From positions 62,001-126,000 of the forward strand of contig NZ_JAGEOK010000013.1 of NCBI RefSeq assembly GCF_017573545.1: DNA of 64,000 bases, in the 5' to 3' direction. Each line of letters begins with the position of its first letter. Position 1 is the stretch's first letter. The notes under the pieces are model-generated. The model was not told the origin of the DNA, did not search any database, and saw only the letters and a list, made by a program, of their open reading frames with translations. Origin of the DNA: Actinomadura nitritigenes (GTDB taxonomy: Bacteria > Actinomycetota > Actinomycetes > Streptosporangiales > Streptosporangiaceae). Below, piece by piece: positions 1 through 8,323 of the stretch. Position numbers and translations under genes: made by a program.

Positions 1-801
1 CGCGTGCTGGAGGCGGCCGGGGTGGAGGCGGGCGGGAAGGGGGTGCCGGTCGCGGTCGGCGCCACCCGCCCGATGGCGCAGGACGTCCACTACGCGCTCG
101 ACTGGCACGGCAGGGACGGCCTCGGCGACACGAACCTGCCCGAGCCGGCGGGACGGCCGGTCCCCGGGTCGGCCGCCGAGCAGATCGTCCGGACGGCGCG
201 GGAGCGGCCCGGCGAGGTGGTCCTGCTCGCCACCGGCCCGCTGACCAACCTCGGCGCGGCGCTGCTGCTGGACGAGGAGCTGCCGTCGCTGGTCCGCGAG
301 GTGGTCGTGATGGGCGGCGCGTTCGGCCACCCGGGGAACATCACCACGCACGCCGAGGCGAACATCTGGCACGACCCGGAGGCCGCCGACCTGGTGTTCG
401 CGGCGGACTGGCCGGTCGTCCTGGTGCCGCTGGACGCCACCCACCCGACCGCCGTCCACGACGACTGGCTGGACCGGCTGGCGGCGCACGGCTCCCCCGT
501 CGCGCGGTTCGCTGCCCGGATCCTGGAGTTCTACGCCGACGCCTACACGCCGGTGCTGCGGCGCCGCGGAGCGGTCATCCACGACGCGCTCGCCGCGATG
601 CTGGCGATGGACCCCGGCCTCGGCGAGTACGTGCAGCGGCCGGTGCGGGTGGAGCTGCGGGGCGAGCTGACGCGCGGCACGACCGTGTGGGACGCGCGGT
701 CCCTGCCCGCCGACGACACCCGCCGCCCGTTGAAGATCGCGGTCGGCAGCGACGTGCGGGCGTTCCAGGAACGGCTGCTCGCCGCGGTCCTGTCGCTCTG
801 A
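1..801 (+). CDS. Nucleoside hydrolase, 3' part (truncated by window start)
   Basis: This is the C-terminal 266 codons of an inosine/uridine-preferring nucleoside hydrolase, an enzyme that cleaves the N-glycosidic bond of nucleosides in salvage. The visible part carries the central segment with TGPLTNL, then VVMGGAF, the AEANIWHDPEAA stretch typical of the active-site lid, and the late IHDALAAM motif containing the catalytic His-Asp pair. The N-terminal DxDxGxDD calcium site lies outside the window, so metal ligation cannot be checked. The frame is open from the first base and ends in TGA at 799-801. The family is clear; substrate preference cannot be read from the sequence. Confidence 0.88.
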   Translation, partial: RVLEAAGVEAGGKGVPVAVGATRPMAQDVHYALDWHGRDGLGDTNLPEPAGRPVPGSAAEQIVRTARERPGEVVLLATGPLTNLGAALLLDEELPSLVREVVVMGGAFGHPGNITTHAEANIWHDPEAADLVFAADWPVVLVPLDATHPTAVHDDWLDRLAAHGSPVARFAARILEFYADAYTPVLRRRGAVIHDALAAMLAMDPGLGEYVQRPVRVELRGELTRGTTVWDARSLPADDTRRPLKIAVGSDVRAFQERLLAAVLSL

Positions 802-948
802 CCCGCGCCTTGATGGCACCGCCGTGGCACCGCCGTGGCACGACCGCCCGGGAACGCCCGCGGGGCCCGGCGCGGGCCGCCGGAGCCTTCGGGAATTGGC
901 CGATCTTGGGTGTGCCCGTATCCGGCCGCAGACTTTATTGTTGAATCC

Positions 949-1680
949 GTGACCGACGTTCTGGACGACAGCGGACTGCAGCGGATCCTCGCCGTGATGG
1001 CGCATCCGGACGACGTCGACTTCGGCTGCGCCGGGTCGGTGGCGGGCTGGACGGACCAGGGCATCGAGGTCGTCTACCTGATGGTCACCGACGGCGACGC
1101 GGGCGGTTTCGACGACGGCGTCACCCGGGAGGAGATGGCGTCGCTGCGCCGCGAGGAGCAGCGCGCGGCGGCCAAGTGCGTCGGCGTCACCGATGTCAGG
1201 TTCCTCGGCTACCCGGACGGCCGGGTCGAGGCGACGCTGGACCTGCGCCGCGACATCGCCCGCGTGATCCGCCAGGTGCGGCCGGACCGGGTGCTGATGC
1301 CGAGCCCGGAGCGCAACTACGAGCGGATCTACCCGAGCCACCCGGACCACCGGGCGGTCGGCGCGGCGGCGCTCGACGCGGTGTACCCGGACGCCCGCAA
1401 CCCGTACGCGTTCCCGGAGCTGCTGGCCGACGAGGGCCTGGAGGCGTGGACGGCCCGCGAGGCGTGGCTCAGCGGCGGCCCGGTGGTGAACCACTACGTC
1501 GACATCACCGACCAGTTCGACCGGAAGGTGAACGCGCTGCGGTCGCACGCCAGCCAGACCGCCCACATGGGCGACGAGCTGCCGGACATGCTGCGCGGCT
1601 GGCTGTCGGCGAACGCCAAGGCGGCGGGGTTCGCGGACGGCCGCCTTGCCGAGGCCTTCCAGGTGGTCGACACGGCCTGA
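949..1680 (+). CDS. PIG-L family deacetylase
   Basis: A 243-residue LmbE/PIG-L zinc deacetylase, the family that removes acetyl groups from N-acetyl-glucosaminyl compounds such as mycothiol or glycan intermediates. The metal motif A-H-P-D-D is at residues 18-22, followed by VTDGDAGG and, further on, YPSHPDHRAVG, which supplies another zinc histidine. The chosen start is GTG at 949. No Shine-Dalgarno is visible, and an AT-rich TTTATT lies about 10 bases upstream, so the message may be leaderless. The frame stays open upstream without codon support. The true substrate is unknown; mycothiol-related deacetylation is possible but not shown. Confidence 0.85.
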   Translation: MTDVLDDSGLQRILAVMAHPDDVDFGCAGSVAGWTDQGIEVVYLMVTDGDAGGFDDGVTREEMASLRREEQRAAAKCVGVTDVRFLGYPDGRVEATLDLRRDIARVIRQVRPDRVLMPSPERNYERIYPSHPDHRAVGAAALDAVYPDARNPYAFPELLADEGLEAWTAREAWLSGGPVVNHYVDITDQFDRKVNALRSHASQTAHMGDELPDMLRGWLSANAKAAGFADGRLAEAFQVVDTA

Positions 1681-1804
1681 CCGGCGCCCGGAGCGTCCCT
1701 CGGCGGAGCGCCCGAACGGTCACGCTGCAAATTCATCGCGTCACATGCCGTAATCTCCATCGAATCGGGCATGCACCCCCCGTGTCCTGATTCGGGGGGA
1801 TGTC

Positions 1805-2194
1805 ATGCCGCATGAGATCGAGGCGACCGCCACCACCTATGCCGCCCCGGAAGTGATCTTCAAGCATCTCTTCGTGGCGGATTCCTGGAACGAGTGGGCC
1901 GCGTTCTGGGCCCGCGCCCGGCACGAGGTCGTCGCCTACGACCCGCCGCACCACTGCGGGTACGTCGCCATCGCCGGGCTGCCGCGCGGCTACCGCGTCG
2001 ACATCACGCTGGAGCCGCACGGCGTGAACACGCTGATCCGCTGGCGCGGGTCGTTCGACGGCCGGATCCCGGGCACCGCGCCGCTGAAGGGCGCGATGCT
2101 GCGCCGCCGCTTCGGGTCGTTCGCGCGCCGCGTCGCCTGGCACGCCGAGCGCTGCGAGCCGGGCTGCCCCGCCCGGCTGCCCGTCGAGTTCTGA
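1805..2194 (+). CDS. SRPBCC-fold protein
   Basis: A 129-residue protein of the START/Bet v1 (SRPBCC) type. It opens with a typical first strand (IEATATTYAAPEVIFKHL), then the W-rich segment NEWAAFWARARHE and a second half with TLEPHGVNTLIRWRGSF, the pattern of polyketide-cyclase-like lipid-binding folds. There is no signal peptide or membrane segment. It ends in a cysteine pair (CEPGC) near the C terminus. It stands alone between the PIG-L gene and a beta-lactamase-fold gene. Ligand and role are not identifiable. Confidence 0.7.
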   Translation: MPHEIEATATTYAAPEVIFKHLFVADSWNEWAAFWARARHEVVAYDPPHHCGYVAIAGLPRGYRVDITLEPHGVNTLIRWRGSFDGRIPGTAPLKGAMLRRRFGSFARRVAWHAERCEPGCPARLPVEF

Positions 2195-2342
2195 GCACGG
2201 ACCGCCCGACGGCCGGCCGCTCCCGGGCCGGCGCGGAGGCCGCCGTCCCGCGCAGGTGATCTTCCCGTCGCGGCGGGTAGGAGCCAGGTGATCATGGCGG
2301 CCCTCGGGGGACGGGCCGCCGTCGCGCGAATCGGGGGATCGC

Positions 2343-3239
2343 ATGCGACGCAGCCTCACCGTGTTCGGCATCACCATCGGCGCCGTGACCGCGACGGGAC
2401 TCACCTGGACGATGACGCACGGGCATCCGCCCGGAACCGTCCGCCGAACGGAGCACGGCTCCTCCGGAGAGCGGGTGGTGACGGTCGCGAAGGCACCGGT
2501 GTTCGACCCGCTCCGGCTGCGCGGCAACGTCCTGGCCTACCTGCACGGCCGGCCGGGGCGCGCCGGCGTGATGGCCACCGACCTGCGCAGCGGCATGACG
2601 TTCGGCGTGGACGAGACGTCCCGGTACGTCACCGCCAGCGTCATCAAGGTCGACATCCTCGCGGCGCTGCTCCTGCAGCACCAGCGGCAGGGCGTCGCCA
2701 TGTCGGACGGCGAGCGCGCCCTGGCGGCGCGGATGATCCGGAGGAGCGACAACTCGGCGGCGGACGCGCTGTACGCCGACATCGGCCGCGACGCCGGGCT
2801 CCGGAGCGCCGACGCGGCGTTCGGCCTCGACCGCACCGACCCGTATCCGGTGTCGTGGGGGTCGTCGTGGACGAGCCCGTCCGACCAGGTGCGGCTGGTG
2901 CGGATGCTCGCCTCGGGCGGCGGCCCGCTCACCGCGGCGAACCGCCGGTACGTCCTGGGCCTGATGGGCTCGGTGACGCCGTCCCAGGCGTGGGGGATCA
3001 GCGCGGCGGCGCGTCCCGGCGAGAAGGTCGCGCTCAAGAACGGGTGGGTGCCGCTGCGGTACGAGGGCAACGGCTGGGCGGTCAACAGCATCGGCCGCAT
3101 CACCGGCCGCGGGCACGACTTCGTCGTCGCGGTGTTCAGCGCCGACAGCCCGACGATGGCGGAGGGCGTGGCGACGGTCGAGCACCTCGCGTCCATGGTG
3201 GTCTCGCCCCTGCGCGAGGCGGGGCGCGAGGCCGGCTGA
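2343..3239 (+). CDS. Serine hydrolase of class A beta-lactamase fold, membrane-anchored or secreted
   Basis: A 298-residue protein with an N-terminal hydrophobic segment (residues about 5-24) acting as signal or anchor. The three penicillin-binding motifs are all present: S99-V-I-K102 (SxxK), S135-D-N137 (SxN) and K232-N-G234 (KTG-like). The fold is that of class A beta-lactamases and related DD-peptidase-like hydrolases. The family glutamate (ExxLN) region reads differently from true class A enzymes, so drug hydrolysis should not be assumed; many actinomycetes encode such proteins of unknown cell-wall role. Start ATG at 2343. Confidence 0.82.
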   Translation: MRRSLTVFGITIGAVTATGLTWTMTHGHPPGTVRRTEHGSSGERVVTVAKAPVFDPLRLRGNVLAYLHGRPGRAGVMATDLRSGMTFGVDETSRYVTASVIKVDILAALLLQHQRQGVAMSDGERALAARMIRRSDNSAADALYADIGRDAGLRSADAAFGLDRTDPYPVSWGSSWTSPSDQVRLVRMLASGGGPLTAANRRYVLGLMGSVTPSQAWGISAAARPGEKVALKNGWVPLRYEGNGWAVNSIGRITGRGHDFVVAVFSADSPTMAEGVATVEHLASMVVSPLREAGREAG

Positions 3240-3348
3240 TCCGCGGCTCTCAGCGGGCCGTCAGGGCTGTGAGCGGAGCGTCAGCGTTCTGTCAGCGCGT
3301 GCGGTGAGCCTACGGGAAGGCGGCACGAACTTCCCGAAGGAGCGGCTC

Positions 3349-4545
3349 ATGCGCAACAGCAACGTCCTGATCTCCGGTGCGAGCATCGCCGGCCCGGCCC
3401 TCGCGTACTGGCTCGACCGGTACGGGTTCGCGGTGACGGTGGTGGAGCGGGCGCCCGCGATGCGTCCCGGCGGGCAGGCGATCGACGTGCGGGGGCCGGC
3501 GCTGGACGTCGCCGGCCGGATGGGGATCCTCGACGCGGTCCGCGGGCTGAGCACCGACCTGCGTGGCATGTCGGTCGTCGGCCAGGACGGCGAGGAGCTC
3601 TTCCGCACCACCGAGCGGACCGCCAGCGGCGGCGACCTCGCGAGCCCCGACGTGGAGATCCTCCGCGACGACCTCGCCGAGCTGATCGCCGGGGCGGGCG
3701 GCGACCGGATCGAGTACCTCTTCGACGACTCGATCGCCGGGCTGGAGCAGGACGGCGACGGCGTCCGCGTGATCTTCCACGGCGGGGGCACCCGGACGTT
3801 CGACCTGGTCGTCGGCGCCGACGGGCTGCACTCGGGCGTCCGGCGGCTGGCATTCGGCCCCGAGGACTCCTACCTGCGCCACCTCGGCTCCCACCTCGGC
3901 GTGTGGACGGCCCCGAACCTGCTCGGCCTGCGCCGCTGGCAGACGATCTTCCCGGTGCCGGGGAACGCCTGGGGCGCGATGGCGATGAGCGTCCGCGGCG
4001 ACACCGAGCTCCGCGTCTACATGGGGTTCGACTCGCCCGACCCGGTCTCCTACGATCCGCGCGACGTCCGGGACCAGAAGCGGCTGCTCGCGAGCCGCTT
4101 CGCGGACGCCGGCGGGGAGATCCCGCGGCTGCTGGAGACGATGCGGGACGCGCCGGACTTCCACTTCGACGCGATGGCGCAGATCCGCATGGACGCCTGG
4201 TCGGCGGGGCGGGTGGTGCTGCTCGGCGACGCCGGGTACTGCGGCTCCCCCGCGTCCGGGCAGGGCACCAGCATGGCGATGGTCGGCGCGTACGTGCTGG
4301 CGGGCGAGTTGAAGGCCGCAGACGGCGACCACCGCGCGGCGTTCGCCGCCTACGAGGCCGAGCTCCGCGACTTCGTCACCGCGAACCAGGAGCTCGGGAT
4401 CAGGAACGCCGCCCGGAACCGGGACCGGTTCGCCACCGAGACGGGCGGCACCGAGACGGGTGTCACTGAGATGGGCGTGGCGGGCGAGGAGCGGATGGAC
4501 GACGTCTACGCCGTCACGAACTCCTACAAGCTCCGCGACTACTGA
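3349..4545 (+). CDS. FAD-dependent monooxygenase (aromatic hydroxylase type)
   Basis: A 398-residue class A flavoprotein hydroxylase. The Rossmann dinucleotide motif is at residues 8-20 (ISGASIAGPALAY), a mid-protein VVGADGLHSGVRR matches the DG motif, and VVLLGDAGYCGSP matches the GD motif that binds FAD ribityl. ATG at 3349 is preceded by GAAGGAG with good spacing and is preferred over an upstream in-frame GTG at 3304. The C-terminal tail contains a short Thr-Glu-Thr/Met-Gly repeat (TETGGTETGVTEMG), absent from most relatives. Relatives include tetracycline-inactivating and antibiotic-tailoring enzymes, but no biosynthetic cluster surrounds it, so the substrate is unknown. Confidence 0.87.
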   Translation: MRNSNVLISGASIAGPALAYWLDRYGFAVTVVERAPAMRPGGQAIDVRGPALDVAGRMGILDAVRGLSTDLRGMSVVGQDGEELFRTTERTASGGDLASPDVEILRDDLAELIAGAGGDRIEYLFDDSIAGLEQDGDGVRVIFHGGGTRTFDLVVGADGLHSGVRRLAFGPEDSYLRHLGSHLGVWTAPNLLGLRRWQTIFPVPGNAWGAMAMSVRGDTELRVYMGFDSPDPVSYDPRDVRDQKRLLASRFADAGGEIPRLLETMRDAPDFHFDAMAQIRMDAWSAGRVVLLGDAGYCGSPASGQGTSMAMVGAYVLAGELKAADGDHRAAFAAYEAELRDFVTANQELGIRNAARNRDRFATETGGTETGVTEMGVAGEERMDDVYAVTNSYKLRDY

Positions 4546-4604
4546 AGGGGGGTCCGGGGTCGGGCTGAGCGGCGGGCCGGCCGCCCAGCGGGGACCGCCG
4601 GAGG

Positions 4605-5369
4605 TCAGCCGCGGATGGGGCGGCTGAGCTTCTTGCCCTCGGCGGCGTTCACCGCCAGGCAGGTGACGGTGCGGTCGCCGTCCCGCCACGAGTCCGCCGT
4701 CGGGTAGTAGAACGACCGGCCGAGGTGCGCGCGGGCCGGGTCGCGGTCGAGCCTGCGCTGGATGCGCAGCCTGCATCCGGTGGAGGCCAGCCGGCTCATC
4801 TGCTGATCGTCCGGCATCACGGCCTGCGTCAGCTTGAAGACGGCCAGCACCTCGCCGTCGTGCGGGCCGGTGCAGGGCACCTTCTTGACGCTCTCCACCT
4901 CGACCGGCGGGGCCGACTCGCCGGCCGGCGCGCCGGAGGAGACCGGGTCGTTGATGCAGTCGCCGACCTTCATCGTGTACGCGTCGATCTTCTTCGGCTT
5001 CGTCGTCTTCGGCTTCGGCGTGCCGGACGGGCCGGTGGCGGACGACGAGGAGTCCGAGCCGGGGATCACCAGGTAGCCGATCACCCCGCCCACGATCCAC
5101 AGCGCGGACAGGACGATGCCGGCGATGGCGAGGCCGCGGCCCTTGCCGCCGCGCTCGCCGATCTGGCGGAGCGAGATGACGCCGAGGACGGCGCCGACGA
5201 CGCCGCAGCAGCCGAGCAGTCCGGTCACGAACGCGGCGATGGCCATGCCGTTCGTCTTGTCCTGCGGCGGGCCGGAGCCGTACGCGGGCTCGGACGGCAT
5301 CGGCGGGGGCGGATAGGGGGCCATGGGATCGGGGCCCGGCTGACCGGGCCCCGGAGGTGGATAACTCAT
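4605..5369 (-). CDS. DUF4190/septum-formation domain membrane protein
   Basis: A 254-residue protein starting with a Pro/Gly-rich cytoplasmic stretch (YPPPGPGQPGPD), followed by two hydrophobic helices around a GCCGVVGAVLG turn (the DUF4190 pattern, residues about 45-105). A Ser/Thr/Lys-rich linker leads to an extracellular domain with spaced cysteines (GDCIND, VPCTGPHDGEV, TGCRLR, VTCLAV) that resembles the actinobacterial septum-formation domain. I chose ATG at 5369; an in-frame GTG at 5387 would add six residues. It is transcribed convergently with the monooxygenase. A role in envelope or division is inferred from the domain name only. Confidence 0.75.
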   Translation of the reverse strand: MSYPPPGPGQPGPDPMAPYPPPPMPSEPAYGSGPPQDKTNGMAIAAFVTGLLGCCGVVGAVLGVISLRQIGERGGKGRGLAIAGIVLSALWIVGGVIGYLVIPGSDSSSSATGPSGTPKPKTTKPKKIDAYTMKVGDCINDPVSSGAPAGESAPPVEVESVKKVPCTGPHDGEVLAVFKLTQAVMPDDQQMSRLASTGCRLRIQRRLDRDPARAHLGRSFYYPTADSWRDGDRTVTCLAVNAAEGKKLSRPIRG

Positions 5370-5492
5370 GGGGAGCGACCCTGCCACACCCCGCGGACCA
5401 CGTGATCATGATGCGCGACATTCCGGACATTACATTTTGCTCACGCCCGCCGCGGTCGCGTAGGCCCCGGACGGGCGGCGGAGGCTCCCGCC

Positions 5493-5526
5493 ATAGCTTA
5501 GCGATCGCTATCGATTGCTAAGCTAT
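5493..5526. promoter_or_regulatory. Long palindrome over the start of a small HTH-like gene
   Basis: Arms 5493-5506 (ATAGCTTAGCGATC) and 5513-5526 are inverted copies with one mismatch over 14 bases, separated by six bases. The element is AT-rich in a GC-rich genome and touches the first ATG at 5525, so a bound protein would block initiation or transcription. It is the obvious candidate operator for the downstream two-gene unit. Confidence 0.6.
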
Positions 5527-5866
5527 GCGCATGGAGCCGCCCACGACGCCGCCGACCCCGCGCGAGGAGCGGATCGCGGCGGCGCTGCGCCAGATCAGCG
5601 CCGGGTTCGCGGCCCTGGCCGACGCCGTCGCGGCCGACCCCGCCGAGCCCACGGAGGAGAGCCGCTACCGCGGGCTCATCTCCGAATGGGGCCGGCAGGG
5701 CCTCACCCGGGCGGAGGCCAGCGCGCTGTTCCGCAAGCACGGCTTCTCCCCGCAGGCCGCCGGCGGCTGGGTCCGCGGCGACTGGCTGGAGGTCCGCGAC
5801 GACGGCCGCCGCTACCTCACCGAGCGCTCGCTCCGCTGGCGGGCGGAACAGGAGGACCCCGAATGA
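5525..5866 (+). CDS. Small HTH-like protein, possible autoregulator
   Basis: A 113-residue soluble protein I do not recognise by family. The N-terminal half is a predicted helix rich in Ala and Arg (EERIAAALRQISAGFAALADAV). The C-terminal half has a helix-turn-helix-like or winged pattern (GLTRAEASALFRKHGF, then WVRGDWLEVRDDGRRYLT). ATG at 5525 lies inside the palindrome described above; ATG at 5531 is an alternative start. It overlaps the thioesterase gene by four bases (ATGA), so the two are translationally coupled. The operator-like palindrome plus HTH-like sequence suggests it regulates its own operon; this is inference. Confidence 0.65.
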   Translation: MRMEPPTTPPTPREERIAAALRQISAGFAALADAVAADPAEPTEESRYRGLISEWGRQGLTRAEASALFRKHGFSPQAAGGWVRGDWLEVRDDGRRYLTERSLRWRAEQEDPE

Positions 5867-6333
5867 CCGTCACCGCCGAACCGTTCAGCGTCCGGATGGA
5901 GGTCCGCGTCTACGAGATCGACCCCCAGCTGCACCTCAACGGGGGCTTCTACGTCCAGTACGCCGACCACGCGCGCTTCGCCTGCGTGCAGGCCGCCGGG
6001 GTCTCCGTCCAGGACCTCATCGGCGGCGGCCTCGGACCCGTCAACCTGGAGACCGTCATCAAGTACCACCACGAGCTGCGCGGCGGCGACCAGGTCGACG
6101 TGACCTGCGAATGGGAGTGGGGCGGCGGCAAGACCTACCGCGTCCGCCACGCGTTCCGGCGCCCGGACGGCACCGTCGCCGCCGAGGTCACGCACGTCAG
6201 CGGCCTGCTCGACCTGGAGACGCGGCGCCTCGTCGCCGACCCCCGGCACGCGTGGCGCACCCGGGCGAGCAGGCCGGAGCTCCTCGGCCTGGACCGGGCA
6301 CCCGCGCCCGCCCGGGCCGAGGCCGCCCGCTAG
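5863..6333 (+). CDS. Acyl-CoA thioesterase, hotdog fold
   Basis: A 156-residue single hotdog-domain protein of the 4-hydroxybenzoyl-CoA thioesterase/FcbC type. The first strand RVYEIDPQLHLNGGFYVQYADHAR holds the pattern in which D or N near H-x-N supplies the catalytic acid. The long helix FACVQAAGVSVQDL and later strands (VDVTCEWEWGGGKTYRVRHAF) fit the fold. It starts at ATG 5863, overlapping the stop of the upstream HTH-like gene. Its stop overlaps that of the response regulator on the other strand. Substrate unknown. Confidence 0.85.
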   Translation: MTVTAEPFSVRMEVRVYEIDPQLHLNGGFYVQYADHARFACVQAAGVSVQDLIGGGLGPVNLETVIKYHHELRGGDQVDVTCEWEWGGGKTYRVRHAFRRPDGTVAAEVTHVSGLLDLETRRLVADPRHAWRTRASRPELLGLDRAPAPARAEAAR

Positions 6334-6968
6334 ACGAGGCGGCGGGCGGCCGCCCAGCGGGACAGCTCGTGCCGGTTCGACAGCTGGAGCTTGCGCAGCA
6401 CGCTGCTGACGTGCGTCTCCACCGTCTTCACCGAGATGAACAGCTCCTTGGCGATCTCCTTGTAGGCGTAGCCGCGGGCGATCAGCCGCAGCACGTCCCG
6501 CTCCCGCTGCGTGATCTGGTCCAGCTCCGGGTCGACCGCCGGGACGTCCGTCGCCGCGAACGCGTCCAGCACGAACCCCGCGAGGCGCGGCGAGAACACC
6601 GCGTCGCCCTCCGCGACGCGGCCGATCGCGTCCGTCAGCTCCGGCCCCGAGATCGTCTTGGTGACGTAGCCGCGCGCGCCGCCCCGCACCACCCCGATCA
6701 CGTCCTCCGCCGCGTCCGACACCGACAGCGCCAGGAACCGCGACGGCACCACCCCGTTCAGCCGCCGCAGCACCTCGATGCCGCCGCCGCCCGGCAGGTG
6801 CACGTCCAGCAGCACCACGTCCGGGGCCGTCGCGCGGATCACCGACACCGCCTCGTCGACGTCGCCGGCCTCCCCGACGATCTCGACGCCGCCGCCGAGC
6901 TCCGCCTTCACCCCGGTCCGGAACATCTGGTGGTCGTCGACCAGCACGACCCGCTTCAGCTCGCTCAC
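6330..6968 (-). CDS. NarL/FixJ-family response regulator
   Basis: A 212-residue two-component response regulator. The receiver domain has DD at 11-12, phospho-acceptor D55 (VVLLDVHLPG) and K104 region (YVTKTISG). The C-terminal LuxR-type HTH reads TQRERDVLRLIARGYAYKEIAKEL...SVKTVETHVSSVLRKL. It lies 46 bases downstream of, and in the same operon as, the PspC-domain histidine kinase that is its likely partner. By analogy with LiaR-like systems it may respond to envelope stress; that link is inferred from the PspC domains. Confidence 0.93.
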   Translation of the reverse strand: MSELKRVVLVDDHQMFRTGVKAELGGGVEIVGEAGDVDEAVSVIRATAPDVVLLDVHLPGGGGIEVLRRLNGVVPSRFLALSVSDAAEDVIGVVRGGARGYVTKTISGPELTDAIGRVAEGDAVFSPRLAGFVLDAFAATDVPAVDPELDQITQRERDVLRLIARGYAYKEIAKELFISVKTVETHVSSVLRKLQLSNRHELSRWAAARRLV

Positions 6969-7014
6969 ACCCTGCTCCTTCGAGGGGGGACGACCCCCAC
7001 TCCCCCCGGCTCGC

Positions 7015-8277
7015 TCATGCCTTTTCCATCTCCAGCCGGACCTCTGTGCCTTCCCCAGGGGCGGTGCGGACGGCGGCCTTGCCGCCGTTGCGCTCCATAC
7101 GTCCGATGATGGACCCCCGGACGCCCATCCGGTCCTCCGGGACCTGATCCAGGTCGAATCCCTTCCCCCGGTCCCGTACGAAGATGGCGACCTTCTTCCC
7201 CTCCACCTCCGCGTACACCGACACCGACGGCGACTCCGCGTACTTCGCGGCGTTCACCATCGCCTCCCGCGCCGCCTGCAGCGCCGCGCCCAGCCGGTCG
7301 TCCAGCTCGGTGTCGCCGACGCACACCACCTCGATCGGCACGCCGTGGTCGTCCTCGACCTCGCCCGCCGCAGCCTTGATCGCGGCGGCGAACGTCTGGT
7401 CCGGATCCGAGCGCGGCTGGTAGAGCCACGTCCGCAGCGTCCGCTCCTGCGAGCGCGCGAGCCGCTGCACCTCCCGCGCGTCGTGCGCGTTCCGCTGGAT
7501 CAGCGTCAGCGTGTGCAGCACCGAGTCGTGGATGTGCGCCGCCAGCTCCGCCCGCTCCTGCGACCGGACGCGCTCGGCCCGCTCGGTGTCCAGGTCCTGC
7601 CAGAGCCGCACCACCCACGGCGTCACGATCAGCGTCACCCCGGTCAGGATGATCAGCATCGCGATGACGACCGACCGGGCCTGCCCGACGTCCACCCGCT
7701 GCGCCACGAACCCGCCGATCCCGCCGACGACCAGCAGCAGCCCGAGCAGGCTGCGCAGCCAGCGCTGCCGCAGCGGCAGCACCCACCGCTGCCGCTGGTC
7801 CCGGTCGGCCTGCTGCCACAGGATGGCGACGCCGACGCCGCCGAGCACGAACGGCCAGATCGCCCACTGCATCAGCCCGCCCGCCTGGCCCGCCGCCCCC
7901 CACGGCAGGGCGGCCAGGCCGAGCGTGACCGCGGCGTAGGCGGCGAGCTGCCCCCAGTCGCGGCCCCGCCGCACCGCCGCGCCCTCCCGCGCGGGCACCA
8001 GGATCCAGAACGCGCCGTACGCGGCGAGACCGAGCCCGCTCGCGATCGTCAGCAGGACGAACGCCGACCGGACGATCAGCACGTCGACGCCGAGGTGCGC
8101 GGCGAGCCCGCGCGCCACCCCCGCGACGAGCCGCCCTTCCGGCACCCGTTCGAGCCGCGCCCCCTCGGGCCCGGCCGGCGGCGCGGCCGTCACCCCGCCC
8201 GCCGCTCCCGCGTCCTGCGGGCCTTCGCCACGTACTCCCACGTCACCGATCGTCACACGCCCCGGGCCGCACCGCAT
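7015..8277 (-). CDS. PspC-domain sensor histidine kinase (NarL-type)
   Basis: A 420-residue kinase. Residues about 40-100 form a PspC domain (VPEGRLVAGVARGLAAHLGVD, then a hydrophobic helix ending WILVPA). Three to four more membrane segments follow to residue about 220. The HisKA_3-type dimerisation helix carries H250 (AAHIHDSVLHTL), and the ATPase domain has the N box REAMVNAAKYA and G box RDRGKGFD. ATG at 8277 is chosen; GTG at 8256 is also in frame. It is the upstream gene of the operon with the response regulator and points away from a second PspC gene, the usual actinobacterial arrangement. Confidence 0.9.
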   Translation of the reverse strand: MRCGPGRVTIGDVGVRGEGPQDAGAAGGVTAAPPAGPEGARLERVPEGRLVAGVARGLAAHLGVDVLIVRSAFVLLTIASGLGLAAYGAFWILVPAREGAAVRRGRDWGQLAAYAAVTLGLAALPWGAAGQAGGLMQWAIWPFVLGGVGVAILWQQADRDQRQRWVLPLRQRWLRSLLGLLLVVGGIGGFVAQRVDVGQARSVVIAMLIILTGVTLIVTPWVVRLWQDLDTERAERVRSQERAELAAHIHDSVLHTLTLIQRNAHDAREVQRLARSQERTLRTWLYQPRSDPDQTFAAAIKAAAGEVEDDHGVPIEVVCVGDTELDDRLGAALQAAREAMVNAAKYAESPSVSVYAEVEGKKVAIFVRDRGKGFDLDQVPEDRMGVRGSIIGRMERNGGKAAVRTAPGEGTEVRLEMEKA

Positions 8278-8323
8278 CAGGGCCGCACCCCGATTTCCCT
8301 CAGGGTCCCCCGCGCCGGGCTCG

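Noticed and set aside
2343..3239. Class A beta-lactamase conferring resistance
   Set aside because: SxxK, SDN and KNG are present but the typical Glu of the omega loop is not clear, so only the fold can be supported.
3349..4545. Tetracycline-inactivating monooxygenase
   Set aside because: The general flavoprotein fold is shared with many hydroxylases; there is no specific evidence for antibiotic inactivation.
3310..5430. A 706-codon minus-strand frame opposite the FAD monooxygenase
   Set aside because: It mirrors the monooxygenase and the DUF4190 gene, has Arg/Pro/Gly-dominated sequence and no domain; a GC-rich shadow.
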